DNA of 64,000 nt, from NCBI GenBank assembly GCA_963834515.1, contig CAWICB010000007.1:682001-746000 (forward strand), in the 5' to 3' direction. Below the pieces are notes generated by a model, which saw only the letters and a program-made list of their open reading frames with translations, made no database searches and was not told the DNA's origin. The position numbers and the translations under genes were made by a program. The first letter of the stretch is position 1; every line of letters begins with the position of its first letter. Origin of the DNA: RYN-230 sp963834515 (GTDB taxonomy: Bacteria > Actinomycetota > Actinomycetes > Streptosporangiales > Streptosporangiaceae). Shown in pieces: positions 36,562 to 44,154 of the stretch.

Positions 36562-38667
36562 CTACTCCGAGCCGAAGGACTTGATCTCCTCGTACTCCTG
36601 CTCGGTCAGCTCCCTGGGCACGTCGCCCTTGGCCGCCTTGGCCGACTGGACCTGGTGCCGGATGCTGTCCACGATCTCCGGGTTGGCCAGCGTGGTCACG
36701 TCACCGGTGTCGGCGAAGTTGGACACCGCGGCGATCACCCGGCGCATGATCTTCCCGGACCGGGTCTTCGGCATGTCCGATACGATCCAGACGCTCTTCG
36801 GCCGGGCGATCTTCCCGATCTGCGTCTCGATCGCCGTGGTGACCTTGCCTTCCATCTCCTTACCCGGCTCGCTGCCGGGCTTGAGCGAGACGTACACCTC
36901 CACCATCCGGCCGCGGATGTCGTCGATCACCGGGACCGCGGCCGCCTCGGCCACCTCGGGCACGGTCAGCGCGGCCGACTCGATCTCCTTGGTGCCCAGC
37001 CGGTGCCCGGCCACGTTGATCACGTCGTCGACCCGGCCCAGGATCCGGTAGTAGCCGTCCGCTGCCTTCAGGGCGCCGTCATTGCAGAAGTACGGCCAGT
37101 CGTGCCAGTCCTTGCTGTCCGGGTTCTTGTTGTACTTCCGGTAGTAGGTGTCAAGATACCGGTCTGGGTCGCCCCAGACCGTCTGGAAGATGCCAGGCCA
37201 GGGATTGCGGATGCAGATGTTGCCCGCCTTGCCGTCCGGTACCTCGGTGCCGTCCTCGTCGTAGACGATGGGGTAGATCCCGAGGACGCCGGGGCCGCAG
37301 CTGCCCGGCTTCATCGGCTGCAGGCCGGGCAGCGTGCTGCCCAGGAAGCCGCCGTTCTCGGTCTGCCACCAGGTGTCGGTGATGGCCGCCTCGCCCTTGC
37401 CGACCTCGGAGTGGTACCACCGCCACACCTCGGGCTCGATCGGCTCGCCCACGGTTGTCATGTTCTTGAAGCGGTAGTTGTACTTCCTCGGCTCCTCCGG
37501 GCCGACCTTGCGCAGCATCCGGATCGCGGTCGGCGAGGTGTGGAAGATGTTCACGCCGAGCTGGTCAGCGATCCGCCACGGCCGCCCGCCATCGGGGTAG
37601 TTGGGCACGCCCTCATAGATCACCGTCGTGGTGCCCAGCGCCAGCGGCCCGTAGACGATGTAGGAGTGCCCGGTGATCCAGCCGATGTCGGCCATGCACC
37701 AGTACACGTCGTCCGGGTGGATGTCCTGGTAGTACTTCGACGTGCCAGCCACGTACGACAGGTACCCGCCGGTGCTGTGTTCGCAGCCCTTCGGCCGGCC
37801 GGTGGTCCCGCTGGTGTACATGAGGAACAGCGGCGCCTCGGCCGGCATCGAAACCGGCTCGACCGTCTCCCCGCGGTGCGCAGCCAGCAGTTCATCGACG
37901 AAGAAGTCGCGGCCCTCGACCATCGGGGCCGCCGAAGCGTACTGGCCCGGGCGGCGCCGCCAGACGAGCACCTTGTCGACCTCCTGGCCCTCCTTGGCCG
38001 CCTCCTCGAGGGCCTCGTCGGCCTTGACCTTGTGATCAGTCATCGCGCCGGCCCGGTAGTAGCCGTCCACGGTGATCAGGACCCGGCTGCCTGAGTCCGC
38101 GATGCGGGTCCCGCACGCATTGCCGCTGAACCCGCCGAACACCTCCGAGTGGATGACGCCGAGCCGGGCGCAGGCCAGCATGGTGACCGGCAGCTCGGGG
38201 ACCATCGGCATGTGCAGTGTCACCCGGTCGCCGGCCTGCAGGCCCACGGAATCGCGCAGCACCGCCGCGAACTCGTTCACTTGGCGGAGCAGCTCGGCGT
38301 AGCTGATGTACACGTGCTCGTCGGACTCTAGCTCGGGCACGAAGATGATCGCTGCCTTCTCCGGGTTAGCCGCCGCGTGCCGGTCCACGCAGTTGTACGA
38401 AGCGTTCAGCTTGCCGCCGACGAACCACTTAAAGAATGGCGCGTTGCTGGTGTCGAGCGTCGTGTGCCACGGCTGGTCCCAGGTGAGCAGGTCAGCGTAT
38501 TCCTTGAAGCAGTCCGGGAACTTGTCCTCGCTGAACCGGTCCAGGATGGCGGGGTCGGCCGCGTTCGCCTGGTGGACGAATGACTCGGGCGGGTAGATGT
38601 ACTCTTCCTCGCGCCAGTGCACGGCAATCTGCGACTCGGAAACCTGCTGCTGCTGACTTTCCGACAT
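36562..38667 (-). CDS. acs: Acetyl-CoA synthetase (AMP-forming)
   Basis: 701 residues, somewhat longer than the usual 650. It activates acetate to acetyl-CoA in the cytosol. ANL motifs: P-loop MYTSGTTGRPKG, A5 WWQTENGGF, A8 YRILGRVDDVINVAGHRLG, and the acetylation-regulated lysine in PKTRSGKIMRR. The N-terminal acetyl-CoA synthetase domain has FKWFVGGKLNASYNCVDRH. The codon usage is noticeably less GC-biased than its neighbours (for example ccagccacgtacgac, gaatgactcg). GGAGGGA eight bases before ATG 38667. It lies tail-to-tail with the lysine operon and could use its acetate-level products; that link is inference. Confidence 0.93.
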   Translation of the reverse strand: MSESQQQQVSESQIAVHWREEEYIYPPESFVHQANAADPAILDRFSEDKFPDCFKEYADLLTWDQPWHTTLDTSNAPFFKWFVGGKLNASYNCVDRHAAANPEKAAIIFVPELESDEHVYISYAELLRQVNEFAAVLRDSVGLQAGDRVTLHMPMVPELPVTMLACARLGVIHSEVFGGFSGNACGTRIADSGSRVLITVDGYYRAGAMTDHKVKADEALEEAAKEGQEVDKVLVWRRRPGQYASAAPMVEGRDFFVDELLAAHRGETVEPVSMPAEAPLFLMYTSGTTGRPKGCEHSTGGYLSYVAGTSKYYQDIHPDDVYWCMADIGWITGHSYIVYGPLALGTTTVIYEGVPNYPDGGRPWRIADQLGVNIFHTSPTAIRMLRKVGPEEPRKYNYRFKNMTTVGEPIEPEVWRWYHSEVGKGEAAITDTWWQTENGGFLGSTLPGLQPMKPGSCGPGVLGIYPIVYDEDGTEVPDGKAGNICIRNPWPGIFQTVWGDPDRYLDTYYRKYNKNPDSKDWHDWPYFCNDGALKAADGYYRILGRVDDVINVAGHRLGTKEIESAALTVPEVAEAAAVPVIDDIRGRMVEVYVSLKPGSEPGKEMEGKVTTAIETQIGKIARPKSVWIVSDMPKTRSGKIMRRVIAAVSNFADTGDVTTLANPEIVDSIRHQVQSAKAAKGDVPRELTEQEYEEIKSFGSE

Positions 38668-39393
38668 GTACTCGGTCCCTCCATGGAGTGGATGATCTGG
38701 ATTCAGCCAGGCTCCGGGACGGCGGCCAAAATGCCAGGCCAGCCCGGCGCGGAACGGCGGGTAGCACCGTAACCTTTCCCCGTCGGGATTCGCCGGGTCA
38801 TCCTCCCCGTCCGGCGGCCCGCCCCTGTGGCGGTGGCCAGCTAACAGCGCCGCAGGGCACCGGCGGCCCCGGCCGCCACCCTGTCCTCGGACCGCCCGCT
38901 GACCACGGTGTCATGACGTCCTCACACGCTGGGGAAACGGTCTCATGCTAACGCGAAGCAGATGGCGCGGACTAGGGCAGAACGTCCGTGGTTTGGCCGC
39001 TCCCGGCGGGCCGGCCGCGGTGCCGCCGGTTGACACCACACGGCGCAGCGGTATCTTGCTGCAGTCCAGCACCGGCTGGCCGTCGGGGTGGCCAGGCGAT
39101 CCAGCGGGGGAGTTGGCACGGGAGGGGCCTGGGCGCCCAGTAGACAACGGAGCATGATCTCGCATCCGGCGGGATGTGCCCCGGTCCGAAGGGAAGGCCC
39201 GGGCCCGCTTCCGTCCCGGCAATACCGGCAAACGCCGCGCCTTTTGCCAACGGCGATACAAGTTTCCCTTGGGCCAAGCTGCGCAGGGCACCGCCAACGC
39301 CGGGCCAGGGTAGCCTTCAGGGATCACTGGCCCGAGAGCCCGCCGAGGTGGCGGCAGACAGGGGAAGGCAGGCAGAGGTTGACTGGCAATGAC
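38668..39393. other. 726-bp intergenic region between acs and the mannosyltransferase
   Basis: No convincing gene in either strand. It holds the acs promoter side, a GC-rich middle and, on the + strand, a consensus-like promoter at 39030-39057. The stretch 39060-39393 would be a long (about 330 nt) transcribed leader of the mannosyltransferase. It contains small inverted repeats such as CGGGCCCG but no structure I can name. Small open frames here lack coding character. Confidence 0.5.
39030..39057 (+). promoter_or_regulatory. Sigma-70/HrdB-type promoter candidate
   Basis: TTGACA (39030-39035), a 16-bp spacer and TATCTT (39052-39057). This is the best -35/-10 match in the intergenic region, in the direction of the mannosyltransferase, but 337 bp from its ATG. 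It could instead drive a small RNA. Not tested against nearer weak promoters. Confidence 0.4.
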
Positions 39394-40161
39394 ATGACCA
39401 GGGCTCCTGTCGGCCGGGTGGCAGTCATCATGCCCACGTACAACGAGCGGGAGAATCTCGAGGCCATGGCGGCCCGGGTCCGGGCCGCGGTCCCGGATGC
39501 CGACCTGCTGGTCGTCGATGACAACAGCCCGGACGGCACCGGGGAGCTGGCCGACAAGCTGGCCGCCGAGGACAGCCACGTGCACGTGCTGCACCGGCCG
39601 GGCAAGGGCGGCCTGGGCGCGGCCTACCTGGCCGGCTTCGGCTGGGCGCTGGACAACGGGTACGGCGCCATGGTCGAGATGGACGCGGACGGCTCCCACC
39701 AGCCCGAGCAGCTGCCTGCCCTGCTCGACGCGCTGGGCGGCGCCGACCTGGTGCTGGGCTCACGCTGGGTAGCCGGCGGCCGGACCGTCAACTGGCCGAA
39801 ATCGCGGGAGATCATCTCGCGTGGCGGCAGCCTGTACTCCCGGCTGATGCTGGGCATCCCGCTCCGGGACGCGACCGGCGGCTTCCGGGCCTACCGGGCG
39901 GACACGCTGCGGGCCATCGGGCTGGACGACATCCACTCCCAGGGTTACTGCTTCCAGATCGACCTGGCCCGGCGGACGCTGGGCGCCGGGCTGCGGGTCA
40001 CCGAAGTGCCCATCACGTTCGTGGAGCGGGTGCACGGCACGAGCAAGATGAGCAAGTCGATCGTGCTCGAGGCGTTCTGGCGGGTCGGCTGGTGGGGCCT
40101 GGCCGGGCGCTGGGCGCGGCTGCGCGGCCAGCCCGGACACGGCCAGCGCCCGGCCAGCTGA
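39394..40161 (+). CDS. Polyprenol-phosphate mannosyltransferase (GT2, Ppm1/DPM-like)
   Basis: 255-residue family 2 glycosyltransferase that moves mannose from GDP-mannose to polyprenyl phosphate, the donor for lipoglycans and protein mannosylation. Motifs: MPTYNERENLE, VVDDNSPDGTGELAD, the catalytic DAD in EMDADGSHQP, GSRWVAGG and ITFVERVHGTSKMSK. There is no transmembrane segment and no fused Lnt domain, unlike mycobacterial Ppm1. ATG 39394 is chosen; an in-frame TTG at 39379 is an alternative. Convergent with rbpA. Confidence 0.9.
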   Translation: MTRAPVGRVAVIMPTYNERENLEAMAARVRAAVPDADLLVVDDNSPDGTGELADKLAAEDSHVHVLHRPGKGGLGAAYLAGFGWALDNGYGAMVEMDADGSHQPEQLPALLDALGGADLVLGSRWVAGGRTVNWPKSREIISRGGSLYSRLMLGIPLRDATGGFRAYRADTLRAIGLDDIHSQGYCFQIDLARRTLGAGLRVTEVPITFVERVHGTSKMSKSIVLEAFWRVGWWGLAGRWARLRGQPGHGQRPAS

Positions 40162-40195
40162 CGCTGGGCCGGGCGCTGCGGGCTCTGCTGCCGGG

Positions 40196-40573
40196 CTAGG
40201 CGCTCTTCCGCTGCCTGGTGGCCTTGCCGGGGGGCTCTTCGCCGCGCTGGCTGCGGATCAGCGCGAGCCGCTCGGCCAGCACTTCCTCCAGGTCGGCAAT
40301 GGACCGGCGCTCGCGGAGCATGTCCCAGTGACTGCGCGGCGGCTTGGCCTTACGCGGCGTAGCCAGGTCCCCGGTGCTCGTGAACGCGGTCACCCCGCAC
40401 ACCCGGCATTCCCAAGTAGCCGGAACTTCCGCCTCCGCGGCGAACGGGACGGTAAAGTGGTGACCCTTGGGGCAGTCGAAAGCGATCTCCTGGCGCGGGG
40501 CCAGGTCGGTGTTACGGTCGTTCTCGTAGCTCGTTGCCCCGAGCCGGGTACCACGAAGTGCGCGTTCGGCCAT
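40196..40573 (-). CDS. rbpA: RNA polymerase-binding protein RbpA
   Basis: 125-residue actinobacterial transcription factor that binds RNA polymerase and the principal sigma factor and stabilises open complexes. The near-invariant N-terminus MAERALRGTRLGATSYENDR fixes the start at ATG 40573. The core domain has the cysteine set FDCPKGH and WECRVCG, and the sigma-interaction domain has HWDMLRERRSIADLEEVLAE. A C-terminal Lys/Arg tail is present. A sigma-R type promoter lies 41 bp upstream. Confidence 0.95.
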   Translation of the reverse strand: MAERALRGTRLGATSYENDRNTDLAPRQEIAFDCPKGHHFTVPFAAEAEVPATWECRVCGVTAFTSTGDLATPRKAKPPRSHWDMLRERRSIADLEEVLAERLALIRSQRGEEPPGKATRQRKSA

Positions 40574-40613
40574 TAGTCGCTGCCTCCCAGGCGCTCTGCC
40601 AGCTGATGTGAAT

Positions 40614-40640
40614 AACGCCGAGTACCCGGTCAAGATTCCC
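40614..40640 (-). promoter_or_regulatory. Sigma-R type promoter for rbpA
   Basis: On the minus strand, GGGAAT (40640-40635), exactly 18 bp, then GTT (40616-40614). This is the GGGAAT-N18-GTT consensus of the disulphide-stress sigma factor SigR, which is known to control rbpA in Streptomyces. It ends 40 bp before the ATG, a sensible 5' leader length. Confidence 0.65.
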
Positions 40641-40680
40641 GCTGTGCCCGAATCCAACCGTCTCGGTGCTGCTTACCCGG

Positions 40681-41490
40681 CTAGCCCACCCGGGGGTGCC
40701 ACTCACCGCGGCTGATCAGCACGTCACGGAGGGCGACCGTTTCGTCGGTCATGATCCCATCCACCCCCGTGTCCAGCAGCCTGCGCATGGTGTCCGGGGA
40801 GTTGATCGTCCAGGCGTGCACGTCCAGCCCCAGCGCGTGCGCCCGGGCCACGAACGCCGGGGTGGCCACCGCGGCCGGCACCTGGGCGCAGCGCACCCCG
40901 GTGCGGGCCAGCCGGTCGGCCAGCATCAGGTGCCCGCCCCGGGGCGGCTGCGCCGGGCGGCGCTGGTCGCGCGGGCCGCGCGGGCCGCCGAACCGGACCA
41001 CCGAGATGCCAAACGGCGAGGCGGCCATGCAGACCGGGCGGTCCAGCACCCGGCGCGCGGTACGCAGCCGCCCGGCCGAGAACGAGGTCACGCACACCCG
41101 GTCCCACGACCCGGTCCGGCGCAGCACCTCAGCCAGCGGCCCGATCACCGGGCCGTCCTTGAGGTCCACGTTGAACCGCACGTCCGGCCACGCGGCCAGC
41201 AGGTCCTCCAGCCGCGGGATGGGCTCAGTGCCCGCGATCCGGGCCTTCGCCACTTCCCGGTAGGGCAGCCGGGCGATCCGCCCGGTCCGGTCGGTCACCC
41301 GGTCCAGCGTCCGGTCGTGGAACGCGAGCAGCTCCCCGTCCGCGGTGGCCTGGAGGTCCGTTTCCAGGTACCAGTAGCCGAGCCCGAGAGCGTGCTCGAA
41401 TGCCCGCCACGAGTTCTCCGGCGCGTGCGCGGCCCCGCCGCGATGCGCGAACGCCATCGGCCGGGGATGGTCCAGGAACGCGGTCTGCAT
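40681..41490 (-). CDS. Glycerophosphodiester phosphodiesterase
   Basis: 269-residue GDPD-family TIM barrel that releases glycerol 3-phosphate from glycerophosphodiesters. Motifs: AFAHRGGAAHAPENS (catalytic His and Glu), LETDLQATADGELLAFHD (metal ligands and second catalytic His), VDLKDG, and the C-terminal VHAWTINSPDTMRRLL. No signal peptide, so probably cytosolic. The stop is within the rbpA upstream region. ATG 41490. Confidence 0.9.
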   Translation of the reverse strand: MQTAFLDHPRPMAFAHRGGAAHAPENSWRAFEHALGLGYWYLETDLQATADGELLAFHDRTLDRVTDRTGRIARLPYREVAKARIAGTEPIPRLEDLLAAWPDVRFNVDLKDGPVIGPLAEVLRRTGSWDRVCVTSFSAGRLRTARRVLDRPVCMAASPFGISVVRFGGPRGPRDQRRPAQPPRGGHLMLADRLARTGVRCAQVPAAVATPAFVARAHALGLDVHAWTINSPDTMRRLLDTGVDGIMTDETVALRDVLISRGEWHPRVG

Positions 41491-41596
41491 GTAATCGAGT
41501 ATGCGTTACCGGTGAGAGCAGGCTGTAAACGGAGGATGGCAGGACACGGAAACTCGGGTGGCGGCCAGGCCTCCAGCGCGGCCGGGTTTCGCCTGG

Positions 41597-42166
41597 TCAG
41601 AGACGATCCCAGGCACGGCGCCGGGCCTCGGCCAGGGCGATGGCCGCGGCTGCGGCCACGTTGAGTGATCCCACCCGGCCGACCAGCGGGATGTAGGCCA
41701 CCGCGTCGGCCGCCGCCAGCAGGGCCGGCGAGCAGCCGTGGTCCTCGTTGCCCAGGGCCAGGCAGATATCGCCGTCCAGCGCGGCCTGATGCAGCGGCTC
41801 GGCCCCGGTGGCCAGCTCGATCGCGACCACCCGCAGGCCGGCCTGGCTGGCCGCCTTGGCTGCCGCCACCGGGTCCGGCTCGCGTTCCCAGCTGAGCAGC
41901 CGCTGGGTGCCGAGCGCGGTCTTGGCCGCCGACGGGTGGTCGAGCGGCGCGGAGTTCCCGCACAGCCAGATGTGTTCCGCCCCGAACGCGGCCGCCGAGC
42001 GGACGATCATGCCCACGTTGAACGGCTGGGTCACCGAGTCCAGCAGCACGGCCAGCCGGCCCTCGGTGGCCCGGCGCCAGGACCGGTTCAGCCGCTTGAC
42101 GTCGGTGGGCCGCAGCTGCTTGCGGGCTGCGCCCGCCGCGGGAGCGCGGGGGTCCGGCCCGGTCAC
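41597..42166 (-). CDS. TrmH/SpoU family RNA 2'-O-methyltransferase
   Basis: 189-residue SPOUT methyltransferase. Motif 1 NVGMIVRSAAAFGAE, motif 2 CLALGNEDHGCSP and motif 3 IPLVGRVGSLNVAAAAAIAL are all present, forming the trefoil-knot SAM site. An N-terminal basic segment LRPTDVKRLNRSWRR resembles the RNA-binding part of small TrmH enzymes. GTG 42166 overlaps the stop of the upstream methyltransferase. Target nucleotide unknown. Confidence 0.88.
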   Translation of the reverse strand: MTGPDPRAPAAGAARKQLRPTDVKRLNRSWRRATEGRLAVLLDSVTQPFNVGMIVRSAAAFGAEHIWLCGNSAPLDHPSAAKTALGTQRLLSWEREPDPVAAAKAASQAGLRVVAIELATGAEPLHQAALDGDICLALGNEDHGCSPALLAAADAVAYIPLVGRVGSLNVAAAAAIALAEARRRAWDRL

Positions 42167-42759
42167 CGGGCGCTCACGGCCAGCACCCGGTACCCGGCCC
42201 GGGACGCCACCCGGCGGGCCGGCCAGCCCTGCCCGTCCAGCCAGCGGTGCAGCGAGTCGGCGCCCAGGTTGCGCTGCACCACGAGGTAGGCCCGGCCGCC
42301 GGGGGCCAGCCGGCTCAGCCAGCTGGCCAGCATGCCGTGCAGGGCGTCCTTGCCGATCCGGATCGGGGGGTTGGACCAGATGGCGGCGAACTCGGCGGGC
42401 AGCGCCGGGTCCCCGGGCGGCACGCAGCGCACGTTGCCCAGCCCGGCCCGGGCCGCGTTGCCGGCGCACAGCCCCAGGGCCCGCGCGTTGACGTCCACCG
42501 CCCAGACCGACGCGCCCGGCGCCCGGGCCGCCATGGCCAGCGCGATCGGGCCATACCCGGTGCCCAGGTCGAGCAGATCGCCGGCCGCCGGTGGCGGCGG
42601 CACGGTGTCCAGCAGCACCCGGGTGCCGGGATCCAGCCGGCTGGCCGAGAACACCCCGGCATCGGTGGCGCACTCGAAGTGCAGGTCGCCCAGGACCACC
42701 TGGACCCGGCCCGGCCGGTGCGCGGCCCCCGGGTCCTCGGTGAAGTACTGCTGGCCCAC
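42163..42759 (-). CDS. Class I SAM-dependent methyltransferase (RsmC/RlmG-like)
   Basis: 198-residue methyltransferase. The SAM motif LLDLGTGYGPIALAMAARAP is followed by VDVNARALGL and the catalytic SNPPIRIGKDALHGML of the RsmC-type N2-guanine methyltransferases. The C-terminal LVVQRNLGADSLHRWL is also typical. It probably modifies rRNA. GTG 42759 begins VGQQYF, as in this family. Coupled to the TrmH gene by a four-base overlap, giving an RNA modification pair. Confidence 0.87.
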   Translation of the reverse strand: MGQQYFTEDPGAAHRPGRVQVVLGDLHFECATDAGVFSASRLDPGTRVLLDTVPPPPAAGDLLDLGTGYGPIALAMAARAPGASVWAVDVNARALGLCAGNAARAGLGNVRCVPPGDPALPAEFAAIWSNPPIRIGKDALHGMLASWLSRLAPGGRAYLVVQRNLGADSLHRWLDGQGWPARRVASRAGYRVLAVSAR

Positions 42760-42770
42760 TGGTGACCGGG

Positions 42771-43130
42771 TTACCGGGACGGCGGTGGCGCGGTGACCGG
42801 GCCGGGTGCGGCCGCGTGATCCGCCGCGGCCAGTGCCGGGTCGATGTACTTGTGGCTGAGCCAGCGCTCGACCACGAACGTGAGCACCGGGATGGTGCCG
42901 GCCAGCAGGACCAGCACGGTCGGGCCGACGGCCAGCCGCAGCCGGCGGGTCAGCAGGTACGCGAAGATGATGTAGATGATGTACAGGATCCCGTGCAGGG
43001 TGCCCACGTCGTTGACCACGACGGTGTCGTTGCCGAAGACCTGGAGCGGGATGCCCACGAAGCACAGGATGATCAGCACCACACCGGTGATGTAGGCCAT
43101 CACCCGGTAGCGGAGCACGGCTGCGCGCAC
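42771..43130 (-). CDS. DUF3817 small integral membrane protein
   Basis: 119-residue membrane protein with three hydrophobic helices: VMAYITGVVLIILCFVGIPL, LHGILYIIYIIFAYLLT and LVLLAGTIPVLTFVVE. The HGxLY motif after the first loop and the RYRVMAYITGV start are hallmarks of DUF3817, often associated with YhgE-like names. The C-terminal tail is proline/alanine rich. GTG 43130. It probably forms an operon with the next gene upstream on this strand. Confidence 0.85.
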   Translation of the reverse strand: MRAAVLRYRVMAYITGVVLIILCFVGIPLQVFGNDTVVVNDVGTLHGILYIIYIIFAYLLTRRLRLAVGPTVLVLLAGTIPVLTFVVERWLSHKYIDPALAAADHAAAPGPVTAPPPSR

Positions 43131-43179
43131 CGGTCTTGCCTCCTCAGTTAGCTGCCGACCCTCTGGTTGTTACCGACTC

Positions 43180-43614
43180 TCAGCGGAACCCGTGCCACCG
43201 GCCGTGGCCCCTGGCCTCGCTGGTCAGCCGGGCCAGGTAGGCGTTGTAGGCGGCCAGTTCGGCGTCCTCCGCGTCGTCCCCGGCCGCATCCTGGCCACTG
43301 GCTGCGGCGGCGGCGCCGTCCCGGCCGGCCGCCCCGGCCGGGAGCTCGACGGACCCGGCCGCGACGCCGGCAGGCACCGGCGGGCGGAACTCGTCCCGGA
43401 TCGTCTTGGCCCAGAAAACGATCACGAAGCCGGCGAAGATCGGCCATTCGAACGTGTACGCCCAGCTCAGCGCGTTCCCCGCCTCGGCCCGGTGCAGCTG
43501 CCAGTCGCCCAGGGCCAGCATGCCGAACACGGTCACGACCATCAGCGCATGCCAGCCAAGCCACTTGGGCCTGATCAGGAAGCGCCAGCTCGGGACCGGG
43601 GGATGGCCGGACAT
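43180..43614 (-). CDS. Two-helix membrane protein of unknown function
   Basis: 144 residues. It begins RFLIRPKWLGWHALMVVTVF (helix 1), followed by LGDWQLHRAEAGNALSWAYT and helix 2, FEWPIFAGFVIVFWAKT. The WQL-R element after helix 1 recalls SURF1-like proteins, but the rest does not match SURF1. The C-terminal half is an acidic, Ala/Gly-rich cytosolic tail. ATG 43614 is chosen over an ATG at about 43635. It lies 49 bp upstream of the DUF3817 gene on the same strand. Confidence 0.72.
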   Translation of the reverse strand: MSGHPPVPSWRFLIRPKWLGWHALMVVTVFGMLALGDWQLHRAEAGNALSWAYTFEWPIFAGFVIVFWAKTIRDEFRPPVPAGVAAGSVELPAGAAGRDGAAAAASGQDAAGDDAEDAELAAYNAYLARLTSEARGHGRWHGFR

Positions 43615-43719
43615 GCCCAAGAGTGTAGTCCGCATCACGGGCCCCGCCCGCGCCCTGGCCGGCCGCGGTTCCCGCGAGTCAATGCCGGGGTGTCCGCCCA
43701 GCTCAGTAATAATCGGAGC

Positions 43720-44088
43720 ATGTCCTTGACGGATCGACTCTGGCCCGGGCGGATGGGGCTGGCCGGGCGGCTGCCGTCCCGGCTGGAAGACCTGCACGGC
43801 CCGGAACGGGGTGTCATCGTGCTGCCCCGCCACCTGGCCTGGCCGGGGATGCGCGAGTTCGACGTGACCGACGACCGGCTGCGGCGCAGCCTGTACGGCA
43901 TCGTGCTGACCCAGGGCCGCCGCAACGACCTGGCCCGGTTCGTCAACGCGCGGCTGCTCCGGCAGGACTGGCCGCTGCTGCGGGCCTCCCTGGACCCCAA
44001 ACTGCGCCGCTGGTGCGAGCGCCGGCTGGCGCTGCGCGGCCTGGCCGGCCAGGACGCCCCCGGACCGGACGCCGCGCAGCCCGGTTAG
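43720..44088 (+). CDS. Small conserved-looking protein of unknown function
   Basis: 122 residues, basic and Leu/Arg rich, with no membrane segment. Order: SLTDRLWPGRMGLAGRLPSR, then VIVLPRHLAWPGMREFDVTD, then LYGIVLTQGRRNDLARFVNA and RLLRQDWPLLRASLDPKLRR. Codon bias and amino-acid pattern are typical of a real gene. I do not recognise a domain. Divergent from the membrane protein above. ATG 43720 preceded by CGGAG. Confidence 0.65.
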   Translation: MSLTDRLWPGRMGLAGRLPSRLEDLHGPERGVIVLPRHLAWPGMREFDVTDDRLRRSLYGIVLTQGRRNDLARFVNARLLRQDWPLLRASLDPKLRRWCERRLALRGLAGQDAPGPDAAQPG

Positions 44089-44154
44089 GCCGGTTTCCGC
44101 CTATTGTCATCATGTGCCCCCAGCCCGCCGCGCCGCCCGGTGACCGGGGCGCCG

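Noticed and set aside
38580..38951. Open frame of 123 codons between acs and the mannosyltransferase
   Set aside because: It overlaps the acs start antisense, has no SD and no protein-like pattern.
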